Below are positions 8,457 to 17,826 of a DNA stretch of 64,000 bases, piece after piece (positions within the stretch are counted from its first letter, which is position 1; each line of letters starts with the position of its first letter). This stretch comes from Belliella calami. Its GTDB lineage: Bacteria > Bacteroidota > Bacteroidia > Cytophagales > Cyclobacteriaceae. Made by a program: the position numbers and the translations under genes. The notes beneath the pieces are model-generated. The model was not told the DNA's origin and did not search any database. It worked only from the letters and a program-made list of their open reading frames with translations. The DNA lies in contig NZ_JAKZGS010000013.1 of NCBI RefSeq assembly GCF_022549695.1, positions 69,588 through 133,587 on the forward strand, given 5' to 3'.

Positions 8457-10212
8457 AATTTTTTAGATTTTTAATTAACTCAATGTTTTCTGTTAGTTCC
8501 ATAATAAATTCTTCATGTTTTTTTATCTGATAAAAATATGCTCCATAAAAATCATCATTTAAAAAATAATGTGTCAGTCTAGAGACCAACTCTAAAGGAG
8601 AAGTGTAAAAAAAATCTTCAATTATAGATTTTTTTACGTTTTCTCTATTTGAGATCTCGTCAATATATTGATTACCAGCTGTTATTGCAATAGTTATAGA
8701 GGTTTGACTCAAAACATTATAACAAAGATTTTTTAAATAGTAAAAGCTGTAGCTTTCCTCTGAAAATAATATTGAATCTGATTTTATTGATAGTTTTTGT
8801 AATAAGTCAGAGTATTTTTCAAAAATCCTAGTTAAATAAATTTCAAATTTTTCAATAAGTTCTTTTTCAAGAACTTCTATTTCTATGTTTTTTATTTTTA
8901 ATGAGTCGGTGCTAGAAAACCAGCCATTTTCATTGTGAAATTCAAAAAACTTTGAAAAAAGGTTACTATAAAATTCATTCCCGAAATAAACTTCGAAAAC
9001 ACTTTGTTGAATTTCTTCTACATTTTTAAATAATTCTTCCTCACTTTCTTTTAATCTATGGAGTTCTGATTCATAATCCTTTAGTAAATTACTCTGATCC
9101 CTAAGAAGGGTTTCTATTTTTTCTCTTGCTTTGTAAATTAAGTTTTCTAATTCATCATTGTAAAGTGATTCAAATATTGATCTAAGTTCATACCGCAAAT
9201 TTTCAAGTTGAATGGAAAGAAGAGAATGATATTGTTGAAATCCATTTTGATTAAAATTTTTAATATCAAAATTATTTTCTCCGATAGATAGCTCATTCTC
9301 TTTAAATTTGATAGAAATCTCTTTAAAATTTGACTCTTGATTTGATAATATTTCTTCTATCAACGAAGACCATGTTTCTCTTATTTTTTTTTGTCCCTTT
9401 GTGCTTTCAAAGACTTTTTTTGAAGAATATAGGAAAACCTCCTCAAAGGGATACCTCGATTTTAGATCTAATAAAATTTTCTCTCTGGCACTAGGGGGTT
9501 TTAAATCAATCTTATTTATTATTGCAATAATCTTGGTGTCCTTTCCTAAATCATTTATCAATTCCATTTCATCAGCATCTCCAGTTTTGTTGGCATCAAA
9601 AAGCCATAGTAAAACATCTAATTCAGGAATCATTGATTTTGTTAACTCATCATCTTCTTTACTGGTAGAGGAAAATCCTGGAGTGTCAATTAGGGTAAAC
9701 CTTTCTAAAAAAAAGCTAGGATATTCAACTTTAAAATACTTTATGTCAGATAATGTTTTTTTTATTTCGCTTGAATTTTGGTTTTCAATGCTGCCATGAA
9801 CACTGTACTCTTTATATTCAGGTAGGGTTATTTCATCAATTTGTTCATCTTTAAAGACTTTAAATAGTCTAAGTCTTTTTCCATAAATAAGTTTTGTGAT
9901 TTTAGCCGTAGTGGGCATTAAATCAGTACCTAACAAATCCTCTCCTATAAGACTATTCAGAAAAGATGATTTTCCTGTACTAAATGATCCGACAACCCCA
10001 ATTTGTAAATTTATATTGCCAAGATTTGCATCCTTTACTTTTGCTTCAAGACTTATCCTTTTGTCATGAATTTGTAAGTAAGTATTTTGAATTTCTTTTA
10101 TTTTTTCATCAGAAACCTTACTACTTAAAACCAATTCTGTTCTGTGTAGGTAATTTTCAATTTCCTGAAGCTCTCCTGTATTTATTTGAATGGTTTTTAA
10201 TACCTTACTCAT
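8449..10212 (-). CDS. Dynamin-like GTPase 2 of the triple-GTPase operon
   Basis: A 587-aa protein: an N-terminal helical part (1-65), then G1 GSFSTGKS (75-82), switch I MPTTAKITK (99-107), G3 DTPGFSST (176-183) and G4 NKID (233-236). The remainder is long alpha-helical sequence with heptad-like charged stretches (about 330-440) and a C-terminal helical domain. It is very rich in Lys, Asn, Ile and Phe, in line with the low G+C of the gene. It lies 2 bases after GTPase 1 and overlaps GTPase 3 by 8 bases. It probably forms hetero-oligomers with its neighbours, as paired bacterial dynamins do; that is inference. Confidence 0.9.
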   Translation of the reverse strand: MSKVLKTIQINTGELQEIENYLHRTELVLSSKVSDEKIKEIQNTYLQIHDKRISLEAKVKDANLGNINLQIGVVGSFSTGKSSFLNSLIGEDLLGTDLMPTTAKITKLIYGKRLRLFKVFKDEQIDEITLPEYKEYSVHGSIENQNSSEIKKTLSDIKYFKVEYPSFFLERFTLIDTPGFSSTSKEDDELTKSMIPELDVLLWLFDANKTGDADEMELINDLGKDTKIIAIINKIDLKPPSAREKILLDLKSRYPFEEVFLYSSKKVFESTKGQKKIRETWSSLIEEILSNQESNFKEISIKFKENELSIGENNFDIKNFNQNGFQQYHSLLSIQLENLRYELRSIFESLYNDELENLIYKAREKIETLLRDQSNLLKDYESELHRLKESEEELFKNVEEIQQSVFEVYFGNEFYSNLFSKFFEFHNENGWFSSTDSLKIKNIEIEVLEKELIEKFEIYLTRIFEKYSDLLQKLSIKSDSILFSEESYSFYYLKNLCYNVLSQTSITIAITAGNQYIDEISNRENVKKSIIEDFFYTSPLELVSRLTHYFLNDDFYGAYFYQIKKHEEFIMELTENIELIKNLKNYE

Positions 10213-10214
10213 TT

Positions 10215-12080
10215 TTAAATAGATTTAAGTTGAATCAAATCCTGATATATATCTCTTGCCTTCTTTTCATTTAAATAATTTTTTTCGTCTCTATTTTTAC
10301 GTAATGTGTCTAGAGCTTCAATTTTTGAATTAAGTGGCATTTTGAAATATTCTTCAACATGATCATTTGCCTTATTTTTTATAGTACTATAGGTTTTCGT
10401 GACAATTAAATTAGCCTTAGACCTCAACTCTCTTCTTAATTTGTCTGTTTGTGTATTTTTATTATACGCGTTTGCGGCATGTTCAAACAAGTTTACCTTT
10501 TCAATAATAAGTGTTGTAGCTTTTAAAAATCCTCCACCAATTCTTAGAGCTTTTTGCTTTCCACTTAATTCATGCCAGGCTTTAGTTTGAATTGGAGCTG
10601 AGTTTGAGACCAGACTTTTAGATGTAGGTGCGTCTGTTTTTTGATTACCATCCATGGGCTGAGAGGAGGATGTTTTTGATTCAATATTTTTAGATTCATT
10701 TGGCTCCCCATTGCTTCCACCAGAAGTCTGTATTAAATAACCAGCAGCAAACTCTGCAACGTTTAAAGCTCCTTGAGCTGGAAAAACAACTGCAATAAGA
10801 CCTGACATTGCAAGTTTTGAGTACTCTTGCCCCCTTTGAAATTTTGAGCCTATTTTTGAAGATATAGTTGATATGGTTTTAGCTAATTCAGTATCTTCTA
10901 TCGTTGAAATTTCAAAGTTTTCAAAATCTGGAAGATTATTTATCAAGTTCATCTGAATCTCCTGAAACATATCAGCAATATTTTCTGCATAAGGCTCTTT
11001 TTGGATGAATTTCTCAATTAATTCGTCGACATATTGATCGGCAATATCTGTGGCTTCCTCAATTGCCTTATCCTCCATTTTCTTGATAGAGTTGAAAAAT
11101 GATTTTTCGGCCATTTCTAGCTGATTAATCTCATTCCTTAATTCTTTAATTCTTTCACTTAACCCTTCATCGTCTTTATCAAGATTATCCTTAATTTCTT
11201 CTAAAACATTAATTAATGAATCCTTGATTTCTAATAAAAATTCTTTTTCTCTCTGCTCCTTAATACCAGCCTTCATTAAAGGCAATTCCTCAATAATTAT
11301 TTTTTCAATCTGCTCGATACCAGATTTTTTATACAATTCTTGGTCACCAGAATTATTTGCTTTAATAGCATTTAAAGCCGAAACTTCATAGATTTTTGGA
11401 GAATCGACAATGATACTTACTGACTGAGTAAATTCCTCAATTAATTTTTTTCTTTCCGAAGGGGCTTTGGTATCAGCAAAATTTAAAACAAAGAAAAGTT
11501 TGTTCTTTATTTCATCTGGATATTGGTTAATAAACTCTGTGAGGCTTTTTGAGATACTTCCCATATTTATGTTTACAACCAAAAAAGCAACATCAACCAT
11601 TGGAATATAACCGTATGTCACATCTGAATGCGTTTCGTTTATGGATGAAACACCTGGAGTGTCAATAATCAATGTATCGTCACTAATTAATTCTGAATCA
11701 GGAACTGAAATTTTCAACATTCTATCTGCTCCGGATTTTTGAACTTCATCTACTAAATCAGATGGTGAGATTTCAGTGATTTTATCTTCCCCATCAATTC
11801 TTTCCGCAACTTCAAACTTGTATTCTGCACCTTTTTGTAATTCTGTAATTATAGCTGTCGTGGGCTTATCAAAAGTTGGCAAAAAGTTTTTTCTCATTAA
11901 TGCATTAACTAAAGTACTTTTACCTGCAGAAAACTCTCCTAAAAATGCAACTTTAACTTTATAGTCTGAATTTTTATATTCAAGAATTTTTTTCTTCAAA
12001 GATTCAATTTGAAATTTTTCTATGATCTTTAAAAGTTCGTTTTTGATTTCGATTAGATTTGTGTTTTTAGATTCTATCAT
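10215..12080 (-). CDS. Dynamin-like GTPase 1 of the triple-GTPase operon
   Basis: A 621-aa protein: short N-terminal helix, G1 GEFSAGKS (48-55), switch I KPTTA (72-76), G3 DTPGVSSI (140-147) and G4 NFAD (200-203, where NKxD is usual). Helical stalk segments surround a hydrophobic stretch at about 422-455 (LAMSGLIAVVFPAQGALNVA and onward), the likely membrane-inserting paddle. Of the three GTPases it is the only one with such a segment, so it may be the membrane-contacting subunit. A Ser/Thr-rich low-complexity linker follows (about 458-500). It lies 23 bases after the small leading gene. Confidence 0.9.
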   Translation of the reverse strand: MIESKNTNLIEIKNELLKIIEKFQIESLKKKILEYKNSDYKVKVAFLGEFSAGKSTLVNALMRKNFLPTFDKPTTAIITELQKGAEYKFEVAERIDGEDKITEISPSDLVDEVQKSGADRMLKISVPDSELISDDTLIIDTPGVSSINETHSDVTYGYIPMVDVAFLVVNINMGSISKSLTEFINQYPDEIKNKLFFVLNFADTKAPSERKKLIEEFTQSVSIIVDSPKIYEVSALNAIKANNSGDQELYKKSGIEQIEKIIIEELPLMKAGIKEQREKEFLLEIKDSLINVLEEIKDNLDKDDEGLSERIKELRNEINQLEMAEKSFFNSIKKMEDKAIEEATDIADQYVDELIEKFIQKEPYAENIADMFQEIQMNLINNLPDFENFEISTIEDTELAKTISTISSKIGSKFQRGQEYSKLAMSGLIAVVFPAQGALNVAEFAAGYLIQTSGGSNGEPNESKNIESKTSSSQPMDGNQKTDAPTSKSLVSNSAPIQTKAWHELSGKQKALRIGGGFLKATTLIIEKVNLFEHAANAYNKNTQTDKLRRELRSKANLIVTKTYSTIKNKANDHVEEYFKMPLNSKIEALDTLRKNRDEKNYLNEKKARDIYQDLIQLKSI

Positions 12081-12103
12081 TGTTTTATTTTTTTGTAAAT
12101 ACC

Positions 12104-12328
12104 CTACCCAACCTTCACCACATCCAAATGTGCTGAATTTACTGCATTGGCTTTGCGGATATCTACATCGTACATCCGTTTGAAAGCATCGACTACGCGT
12201 TCACCTCTTTCGTGATTGAGTGGGTAGTGGGCTGCGTGATCCATGACCACATCTACTGACATGCCTTTTATAAGACGAACGCCGTTGCGGAACATGGGAT
12301 TTTTTACAGTAACTTTAAATAGGGCCAT
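12104..12328 (-). CDS. Small conserved-looking protein leading the dynamin operon
   Basis: A 74-aa protein, MALFKVTVKNPMFRNGVRL at the start, with a compact beta-rich N-terminus and no membrane segment. From memory it resembles small uncharacterised Bacteroidota proteins (possibly the DUF6140 type), but I cannot confirm this. It is the first gene of the operon, 23 bases before GTPase 1. One 60-base line of this gene is 52 percent G+C by my count, against 30 percent for one line of a dynamin gene, so it does not share their composition. Its role is unknown; a small regulatory or DNA-binding protein would fit. Confidence 0.65.
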   Translation of the reverse strand: MALFKVTVKNPMFRNGVRLIKGMSVDVVMDHAAHYPLNHERGERVVDAFKRMYDVDIRKANAVNSAHLDVVKVG

Positions 12329-12349
12329 GGGTTGGTGGTTTTATAATTT

Positions 12350-12357
12350 CAAATATA
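12350..12357 (-). promoter_or_regulatory. Probable -7 box of the dynamin operon
   Basis: On the minus strand TATATTTG matches TAnnTTTG exactly and ends about 22 bases before the ATG of the first operon gene. No TTG is seen at the ideal -33 distance. The remaining 12358-12672 holds no gene I can support. Confidence 0.5.
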
Positions 12358-12672
12358 TTTTATTCATCCATCTGATGTGGATACAATGTACAATCGCTAG
12401 CATATTTTGGATAAGTGCACTTATTTCGATGATATCCGTATTGTTTCTTGTATGCAAAAGTAATCTTCAACTATGCCAAGGCATGTCTGAGGGTAGGTAT
12501 GAAGTCAAAAAAATTAAATTAATTCTATAATTTCATTTAGGTAAGAATGGCAGGTTTTCGACTTACCTAAGGCTTGGATTTTGTTTGAAAAGGAAGGGTA
12601 TAAGAATGATTGCACCTGTCAGGTTTCGCCTTTTTACTAAACAGCATTAAGTTAACTTATTGAATAGATTTT

Positions 12673-15600
12673 TTATCTAAATGGTATTTCAATTTCAACC
12701 TTTGTTCCTGAATCAACTGTAGTGCTAAAGGTGACATATTCTTTTTCTTTGCCCTTGATCAAGGATACACGGCGATTTACTAAATCTATTCCTTTGGAAT
12801 CGTGAAGTGGGTTTTTCTTAACCTTTTGCATTCCGACACCATTGTCCTTTACAGTACAGACTAAAGTATCGAAATCCATGGCTTTAAGATAGATACTCAA
12901 GGTTGGATTAGGATGGTTGTGTGAAAAAGCATGAATAAATACATTCTCTATAATCGGCTGAATAAGCATAGGTGGGACGCTTACTTTGTCTATTTCGATA
13001 CTAGGGTCAATTTCTACGGACCAATTGATGTGTCCACCTTTTCGCTCATTCTCAATTTCTATATATGTTTGCAGATAAGTCCACTCCTCACTTAGTTTTA
13101 TGTAGGGTTTTGAGCTGTTTTTGAGCGTTTTGCGAATTAGAATTGAGAATTTACCTATAAACTCATTCGCTTTGTCTATGTCTCCTGTTAAGATGTAATA
13201 CTGTATTGAATTGATTGCATTGAAGATAAAATGTGGGTTCATCTGACTTCGAAGAGCTTCCAATTCTGTTTCTGCAAGTTGCCTTTGGATTTTTTGTTCA
13301 GAAGCTTTTTGATCATTCAACTTTTTCATTCTGGCTCTATAGGACACGAATGAAATAGCAAAAATGCTGACCATGAATAGAACTATGATCCATGGATTTT
13401 GATAAAATGGTCTTAGAATTTGTAGTTTGAGCAAAGTTGTAACGGTATTTTTTCCCGAAAATTGATCATATACCTCGACTTCAATCGAATAGTTTCCAGC
13501 TGGCAAATACGATAGAAATATCTGGGGTTCTGAGCTGTAGGGACTCCATTCATCTTCCATAAGCAACCTATACCGGTAAAGCAATTTTTCCGGAAATTTA
13601 TGACCTACTGGTTTGAATTTTAGTAGAAGTGTATTTTCCCCAGATGGGAGTTTCAACTGATCATGCTTGAGAACAAACCATGAAAAATTTTCCTCGCCAA
13701 TAGGTTTTTGATTGATAGAAACCTGGGAGATAGATAATTGAAATTTCACAGATTCAGCTTGAAGTATTTTTGGAAGATCTAGGACGTAATATCCTGAATT
13801 TGTGCCTATATATAGAAGTTCATTATCCACTTTTGCAGTTTTAAAAAGCATGTGGGACAAGCCTTGTTCATCATCCAAGACCCTCACATTTCCATTATGG
13901 TATATGTTGAGACCTTTTTCTGTTCCTATGAGAATATGATCTTGATAGCTTTCCAAAAACAAAACTGTTTTACCGACTATTTGACTTCTTTCAATGGTAT
14001 CCTGTATTTCAAATGTTCCTTTGTCTTCGGCTATGTAAATAGCGTCAAATTCTGTAGCCAAAACCAACTTACCATCTCTAGTGATATGCATTTGTTTGAT
14101 TTTGGAAAGTGGCAGTTCTGCTGTGTATTTGTATGAATGGAATTCTGAACCATTCCAATGAAACAAGCCTTCAAAAACTGAAGAAAAATACGTCTTATCC
14201 TTAGCACGAATCACTTTGCTGACTGTAGTTGGGATATTTTTGTTTTGTTCGAATGAAAAATATTCATAATCCATTTTGCTAACATCATTATAAATACGAA
14301 CTCCTCCATAAGGATTCGTCTCTATAAATTTACCATCAGGAGTAAAACCTATTTTGTAGGAATGTATGGGTAAATAATTCAGAAAATCACCTTTTTCACT
14401 TAACTCAAATATGCCAATATTGCTACAAATCCAGTAATTTCCATCATTCGATTGCATTTCATAAAATAGGATCTCGTCAATTCCTGTTTCAAAATCCAAT
14501 TCAAAAAAGTCGTCTTCATGTTTTGGTAATTGGTGTTTGCGAGACTTTACATAGTTTTCTGATACTCGCTTAAAATTATGTCTTTCTATGATTTTTATAA
14601 GTTCACTTTCCTGCGTGAATATGGAAAATCCATCTTGATGCAGAATAGCTTTTTGATTGTTTTCAAAAGATAAATCCAAAATTTCTTTATCTCCAAATGG
14701 ATGATAAATGATGTCTTGATTGATACTGACAGCATAAACTCCATTATCAAGTGACCCAAGGTAAATAACCTCTTTATCAGCGCTATATACAATCGAGTTT
14801 ATTGATTTCGAATCAATATCAAATGTGGTGGATAGGTTTTCAAATTGTTGATCCTTGTATAAATAAGCACCGCCATTGTTCGCATAGATTCCCCATGCTG
14901 CCATGTATATTGCCTTTTGGTCAATGCTTAGATAATCCCAAACGATAGACTTACCGAAAGTATTTTTAGGTTTTTCTCCAGCAATAAAATCATCGAGCAA
15001 AAATTCATCTACAAAGCCTTTGTTACTTGAATAAACTTTGCCTCCGATTTTTTTCATAGCATAGATGAAGCTATGTTCATTTACAAGATTGATGTTCGGA
15101 TTAGCTTCATTAGGATCAAAACTATAAACTCCCATTCCATAAGTGGAATAGAAAATAATCCCTTCATGCTCAAAAAAACCAGATACATAGCTTTGAGGAC
15201 TATTCAAGACAGAGTTTTCTATTGATGTGATTTTTTCTGTATCAATATCTATGATTGAGATTCCATTTTCTGTACCTACAAAAATTTTGTTTTGGTAAGG
15301 GTAGAAATGTCTGATTCGGGAATCTATCAAGCCATTGTCTAAGGGAAAAGAAGTGAATTTTTCTCCATCAAATTTTGTGATACCTCCACCATAGCTTCCA
15401 AACCACATTTGGCCTTTGCTATCTTCTGTGATTGCCCAGCAGCTTCCATGGGCAAGGCCATCATCCGTATAGAAGTTTTGAAAATTTCCATTTTCTTTCA
15501 ACGAAACGCCATGTTCTGTTCCAACCCAAAGAAAACCTCTGGAGTCAATAAAAAGTGACCTTACGGCATTGTTTGCCAATCCATCCAAAGTAGTATGATG

Positions 15601-15681
15601 GATTAATGGAAATTGCTGACTGATTGACCAAAAGGGCAGGAGTAAGCAGATTATAGCCAAATAGAATCCTTTTTTACTCAA
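12673..15681 (-). CDS. Sensor histidine kinase with two-component regulator propeller (LytS/PF06580-type)
   Basis: A 1002-aa membrane sensor. Order: signal peptide (about 1-20), many propeller repeats of the Reg_prop type (for example LFIDSRGFLWVGTEHGV at 46-62, ITEDSKGQMWFGSYGGGI), a Y_Y_Y-type domain (about 665-755), one transmembrane helix (764-782), a coiled linker, then a His_kinase domain with MNPHFIFN (H817) and the ATP-lid motif DNGVGM (about 946-951). The predicted start is TTG at 15681: it gives the signal peptide, no ATG is nearby, and it overlaps the regulator stop by 8 bases (TTGAGTAA). It senses an unknown periplasmic cue and signals to the adjacent LytTR regulator. Confidence 0.9.
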   Translation of the reverse strand: MSKKGFYLAIICLLLPFWSISQQFPLIHHTTLDGLANNAVRSLFIDSRGFLWVGTEHGVSLKENGNFQNFYTDDGLAHGSCWAITEDSKGQMWFGSYGGGITKFDGEKFTSFPLDNGLIDSRIRHFYPYQNKIFVGTENGISIIDIDTEKITSIENSVLNSPQSYVSGFFEHEGIIFYSTYGMGVYSFDPNEANPNINLVNEHSFIYAMKKIGGKVYSSNKGFVDEFLLDDFIAGEKPKNTFGKSIVWDYLSIDQKAIYMAAWGIYANNGGAYLYKDQQFENLSTTFDIDSKSINSIVYSADKEVIYLGSLDNGVYAVSINQDIIYHPFGDKEILDLSFENNQKAILHQDGFSIFTQESELIKIIERHNFKRVSENYVKSRKHQLPKHEDDFFELDFETGIDEILFYEMQSNDGNYWICSNIGIFELSEKGDFLNYLPIHSYKIGFTPDGKFIETNPYGGVRIYNDVSKMDYEYFSFEQNKNIPTTVSKVIRAKDKTYFSSVFEGLFHWNGSEFHSYKYTAELPLSKIKQMHITRDGKLVLATEFDAIYIAEDKGTFEIQDTIERSQIVGKTVLFLESYQDHILIGTEKGLNIYHNGNVRVLDDEQGLSHMLFKTAKVDNELLYIGTNSGYYVLDLPKILQAESVKFQLSISQVSINQKPIGEENFSWFVLKHDQLKLPSGENTLLLKFKPVGHKFPEKLLYRYRLLMEDEWSPYSSEPQIFLSYLPAGNYSIEVEVYDQFSGKNTVTTLLKLQILRPFYQNPWIIVLFMVSIFAISFVSYRARMKKLNDQKASEQKIQRQLAETELEALRSQMNPHFIFNAINSIQYYILTGDIDKANEFIGKFSILIRKTLKNSSKPYIKLSEEWTYLQTYIEIENERKGGHINWSVEIDPSIEIDKVSVPPMLIQPIIENVFIHAFSHNHPNPTLSIYLKAMDFDTLVCTVKDNGVGMQKVKKNPLHDSKGIDLVNRRVSLIKGKEKEYVTFSTTVDSGTKVEIEIPFR

Positions 15682-16405
15682 AACTCTTCAATAATTTTGA
15701 TTTGAATCTTGTAGAAACTGAGATAAATTCCTTGTTTTTAAGCCTTAGCATACTATCCGATTTATCGAACTCCTCAATGAAATTGATGTTGACTATATGT
15801 GATTGGCTTACTTTGAGAAAGCTTTGATCTTCCAAAAAGCATTCATATTTTTTTAGGTTTTTGCTGGATATGAATTTTTTAGAATCATTAATTACCACAT
15901 TTGTATAGCTTCCATTTGCTTCGAAATAGACTATATCATTTTTATTTACAATACGATCACTTTTTTGGGAAGTCAGTTTTATAATTCCTCTATTCAAAAA
16001 TGAGGGAACTTCTGAAACTTTCTTACCTATCGAAGATTTAGGTTTTTGCTTTTTTTGAAAGTTGAGCAGTGTTTTTTTAAATTCATCAGGATCAATAGGT
16101 TTCAATAAGTAATCAACTGGCTGGTGTTTAAAGGCTCTTTTCATATGATCTTCGTATGCAGTGCTAAAAATGACTGAAAAATCAACATCAATGAGCTCTT
16201 CCAAAAGTTCAAATCCGTTTTTTTGCGGCATTTGAATATCCAAGAATACCAAATCTGGATCATATTTCTGAATTTCCACAAATGCATCGTCTGCAGAAAA
16301 ACATTTTGCTACAATTTCGAACTTGCCCGGAAAAAATTTCTTTATGCTTTCACTTAGAATTTCTTGGGCGTGCAGTTCATCATCCACTATGATTACTTTA
16401 TACAT
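15674..16405 (-). CDS. LytTR-type response regulator
   Basis: A 243-aa cytosolic regulator: receiver domain with acidic pair D8/D9, phosphoacceptor D56 in FLDIQMP and K106-region, then a LytTR DNA-binding domain (about 140-240; IVYFEANGSYTNVVI and FLKVSQSHIVNINFIEEF). It is upstream of and overlaps its cognate sensor by 8 bases, so the pair is co-translated. Targets are unknown; the divergent lipoprotein gene at 16670 is one possible target because it shares the 264-base upstream region. Confidence 0.93.
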   Translation of the reverse strand: MYKVIIVDDELHAQEILSESIKKFFPGKFEIVAKCFSADDAFVEIQKYDPDLVFLDIQMPQKNGFELLEELIDVDFSVIFSTAYEDHMKRAFKHQPVDYLLKPIDPDEFKKTLLNFQKKQKPKSSIGKKVSEVPSFLNRGIIKLTSQKSDRIVNKNDIVYFEANGSYTNVVINDSKKFISSKNLKKYECFLEDQSFLKVSQSHIVNINFIEEFDKSDSMLRLKNKEFISVSTRFKSKLLKSFE

Positions 16406-16669
16406 TTTTTTATATAAGTCTGATTAGTAACAACTTTTAGTTAATTAATTTCCTAATGATCGTAAATAAACTAAATATTACAAGTCAATTTCTAACAAAA
16501 GTAGAAGGAAATAATCTGTTTAAGGTAAAAATTCAAACAACAATCATAATGGAAATATATGGATTGAAATCAATAGTTGAAACAATAGGTTAATAAAATT
16601 TCCTTCGTTATTCGAAAACTTAATTTTTATTTTCCGTTAAGTTAATTAAGATTTTAAAAACCAAGAACT

Positions 16670-17482
16670 ATGTCGAACTACCTGAAAAAGTACTTACCCT
16701 TGTTTTTTTTACTCCCTTTTCTTTTTAGTTGTACTACGCATTACATTTCTCAATGGCAAAATTATGATGAAGAAAGTACATTGGCAGATGATGGAACAGT
16801 GATGATAAAAAATGATACAATTGGTGTTTCCCACGCCTTCAACAATCAAGATGGCACTGTTCTAGTCCGTATTGAAAATTATTCACAAACCCCTATTCTC
16901 ATTAACTTGACCAAGTCAGCTCTAACTATCAATGGGAAAACTTTTGGCTATGTAGATGGGAAATCAACCATCAGTGGTTGGCTAGATACTTTTGGATCGG
17001 CTAATGGAGGTCAAGTTGGATCCTTTGGTGGAGAGATTGTAGGAAAACCCAATACTTTGTTTGTACCGCCACTTTCCTATGTGGAAGGCTCTTTTGCTAA
17101 CATCCAACCAGAAGTCAGAAATATAGTTGGAAATAGATTTATTGGAAATCAGACATACTATCCTTTGTTCAATTATCCGATCAATACAAACCTTGTTTTC
17201 TATGAAGACTCAAAATCTCCCATGAAGCTCAATAGCTTTATCAATTACTCCTTAATCGATTCCAATAACAATCCAATTATCACAAAAACTGTAAACCAAA
17301 ATTTCTATTTGTCAGGTTTTTTTAAAGTAAGAAATATGGGACAAAAAGAGCTAAATCAAAATTTACTCACTCGTGAAGATCTGGGAAGTTACAGCATTAC
17401 AAAAGGACAAGGAGCGGGTCTTATTCTGTTCTTAGGTGGGTTGATTGGTTTGGCTGCTATTGCTGCAGATGTGGAAGAATGA
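16670..17482 (+). CDS. Predicted lipoprotein, unknown function
   Basis: A 270-aa protein with a lipoprotein signal (LPLFFLLPFLFSC, Cys at about 21), a beta-rich middle rich in Asn, Gly and Ser, and a C-terminal hydrophobic segment (about 246-266, GAGLILFLGGLIGLAAIAA). Having both a lipid anchor and a C-terminal membrane-like helix is unusual. I do not recognise a family. It is divergent from the LytTR two-component genes and is followed by a long hairpin (17504-17574), so it is probably monocistronic. Confidence 0.75.
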   Translation: MSNYLKKYLPLFFLLPFLFSCTTHYISQWQNYDEESTLADDGTVMIKNDTIGVSHAFNNQDGTVLVRIENYSQTPILINLTKSALTINGKTFGYVDGKSTISGWLDTFGSANGGQVGSFGGEIVGKPNTLFVPPLSYVEGSFANIQPEVRNIVGNRFIGNQTYYPLFNYPINTNLVFYEDSKSPMKLNSFINYSLIDSNNNPIITKTVNQNFYLSGFFKVRNMGQKELNQNLLTREDLGSYSITKGQGAGLILFLGGLIGLAAIAADVEE

Positions 17483-17503
17483 ATAAATAATAAATATATA
17501 AGT

Positions 17504-17574
17504 AGTAGCACTGAATCCATACTTTTTATTCTTGCTTAAATTTAGGTAAAAGATAAACATAATTCAGTGCTACT
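17504..17574. terminator. Long-stem hairpin after the lipoprotein gene
   Basis: AGTAGCACTGAAT (17504-17516) pairs perfectly with ATTCAGTGCTACT (17562-17574) across a loop of about 45 bases and runs into TTTT. It could be a terminator of the lipoprotein gene, a small structured RNA, or the ends of an old small element. The mobile repeat copy C begins 10 bases later. Confidence 0.45.
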
Positions 17575-17583
17575 TTTCAGAAT

Positions 17584-17723
17584 ATGAGTATCCGCAATGC
17601 TGTACGTTGGCTCAGAAGAGGTATTATGTGTTGAGGATTCTTCTCACCGGACATCTGCCAAAAGTCAACATCATTTATTAAACATTCTATTGATTGGCTA
17701 CTTGAAAATAAGCGGATACACAT
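17584..17723. mobile_element. MITE-like palindromic repeat, copy C
   Basis: Starts ATGAGTATCCGCAATGCTGT and ends GCGGATACACAT, with GGCTCAGAAGAGG and ACATTCTATTGATTGGCTAC blocks shared with copy A. Flanking 10-mers match 7 of 10. Several changes in the stem (for example TTGAGGATTC in place of TTGCGGATTC) suggest it is older than A and D. It lies about 100 bases before the trkH-type gene and accounts for most of the 344-base intergenic gap. Confidence 0.8.
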
Positions 17724-17826
17724 ATTACAAAATTAATCTTTCGGAAAACATACTTGGTCAAGAAAGGATTTCATCAAAAAAAATCTTTTGTCTATCTGTT
17801 CTATTTAATACCTTTCGAATTCTAAT

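Noticed and set aside
6462..12080. Recent tandem duplication of one dynamin gene
   Set aside because: The three proteins differ in length, motif variants and domain layout, so they are old paralogues or separately acquired.
12243..12530. 95-codon open frame on the plus strand
   Set aside because: Mostly antisense to the 74-aa gene and its promoter region; no family signal.
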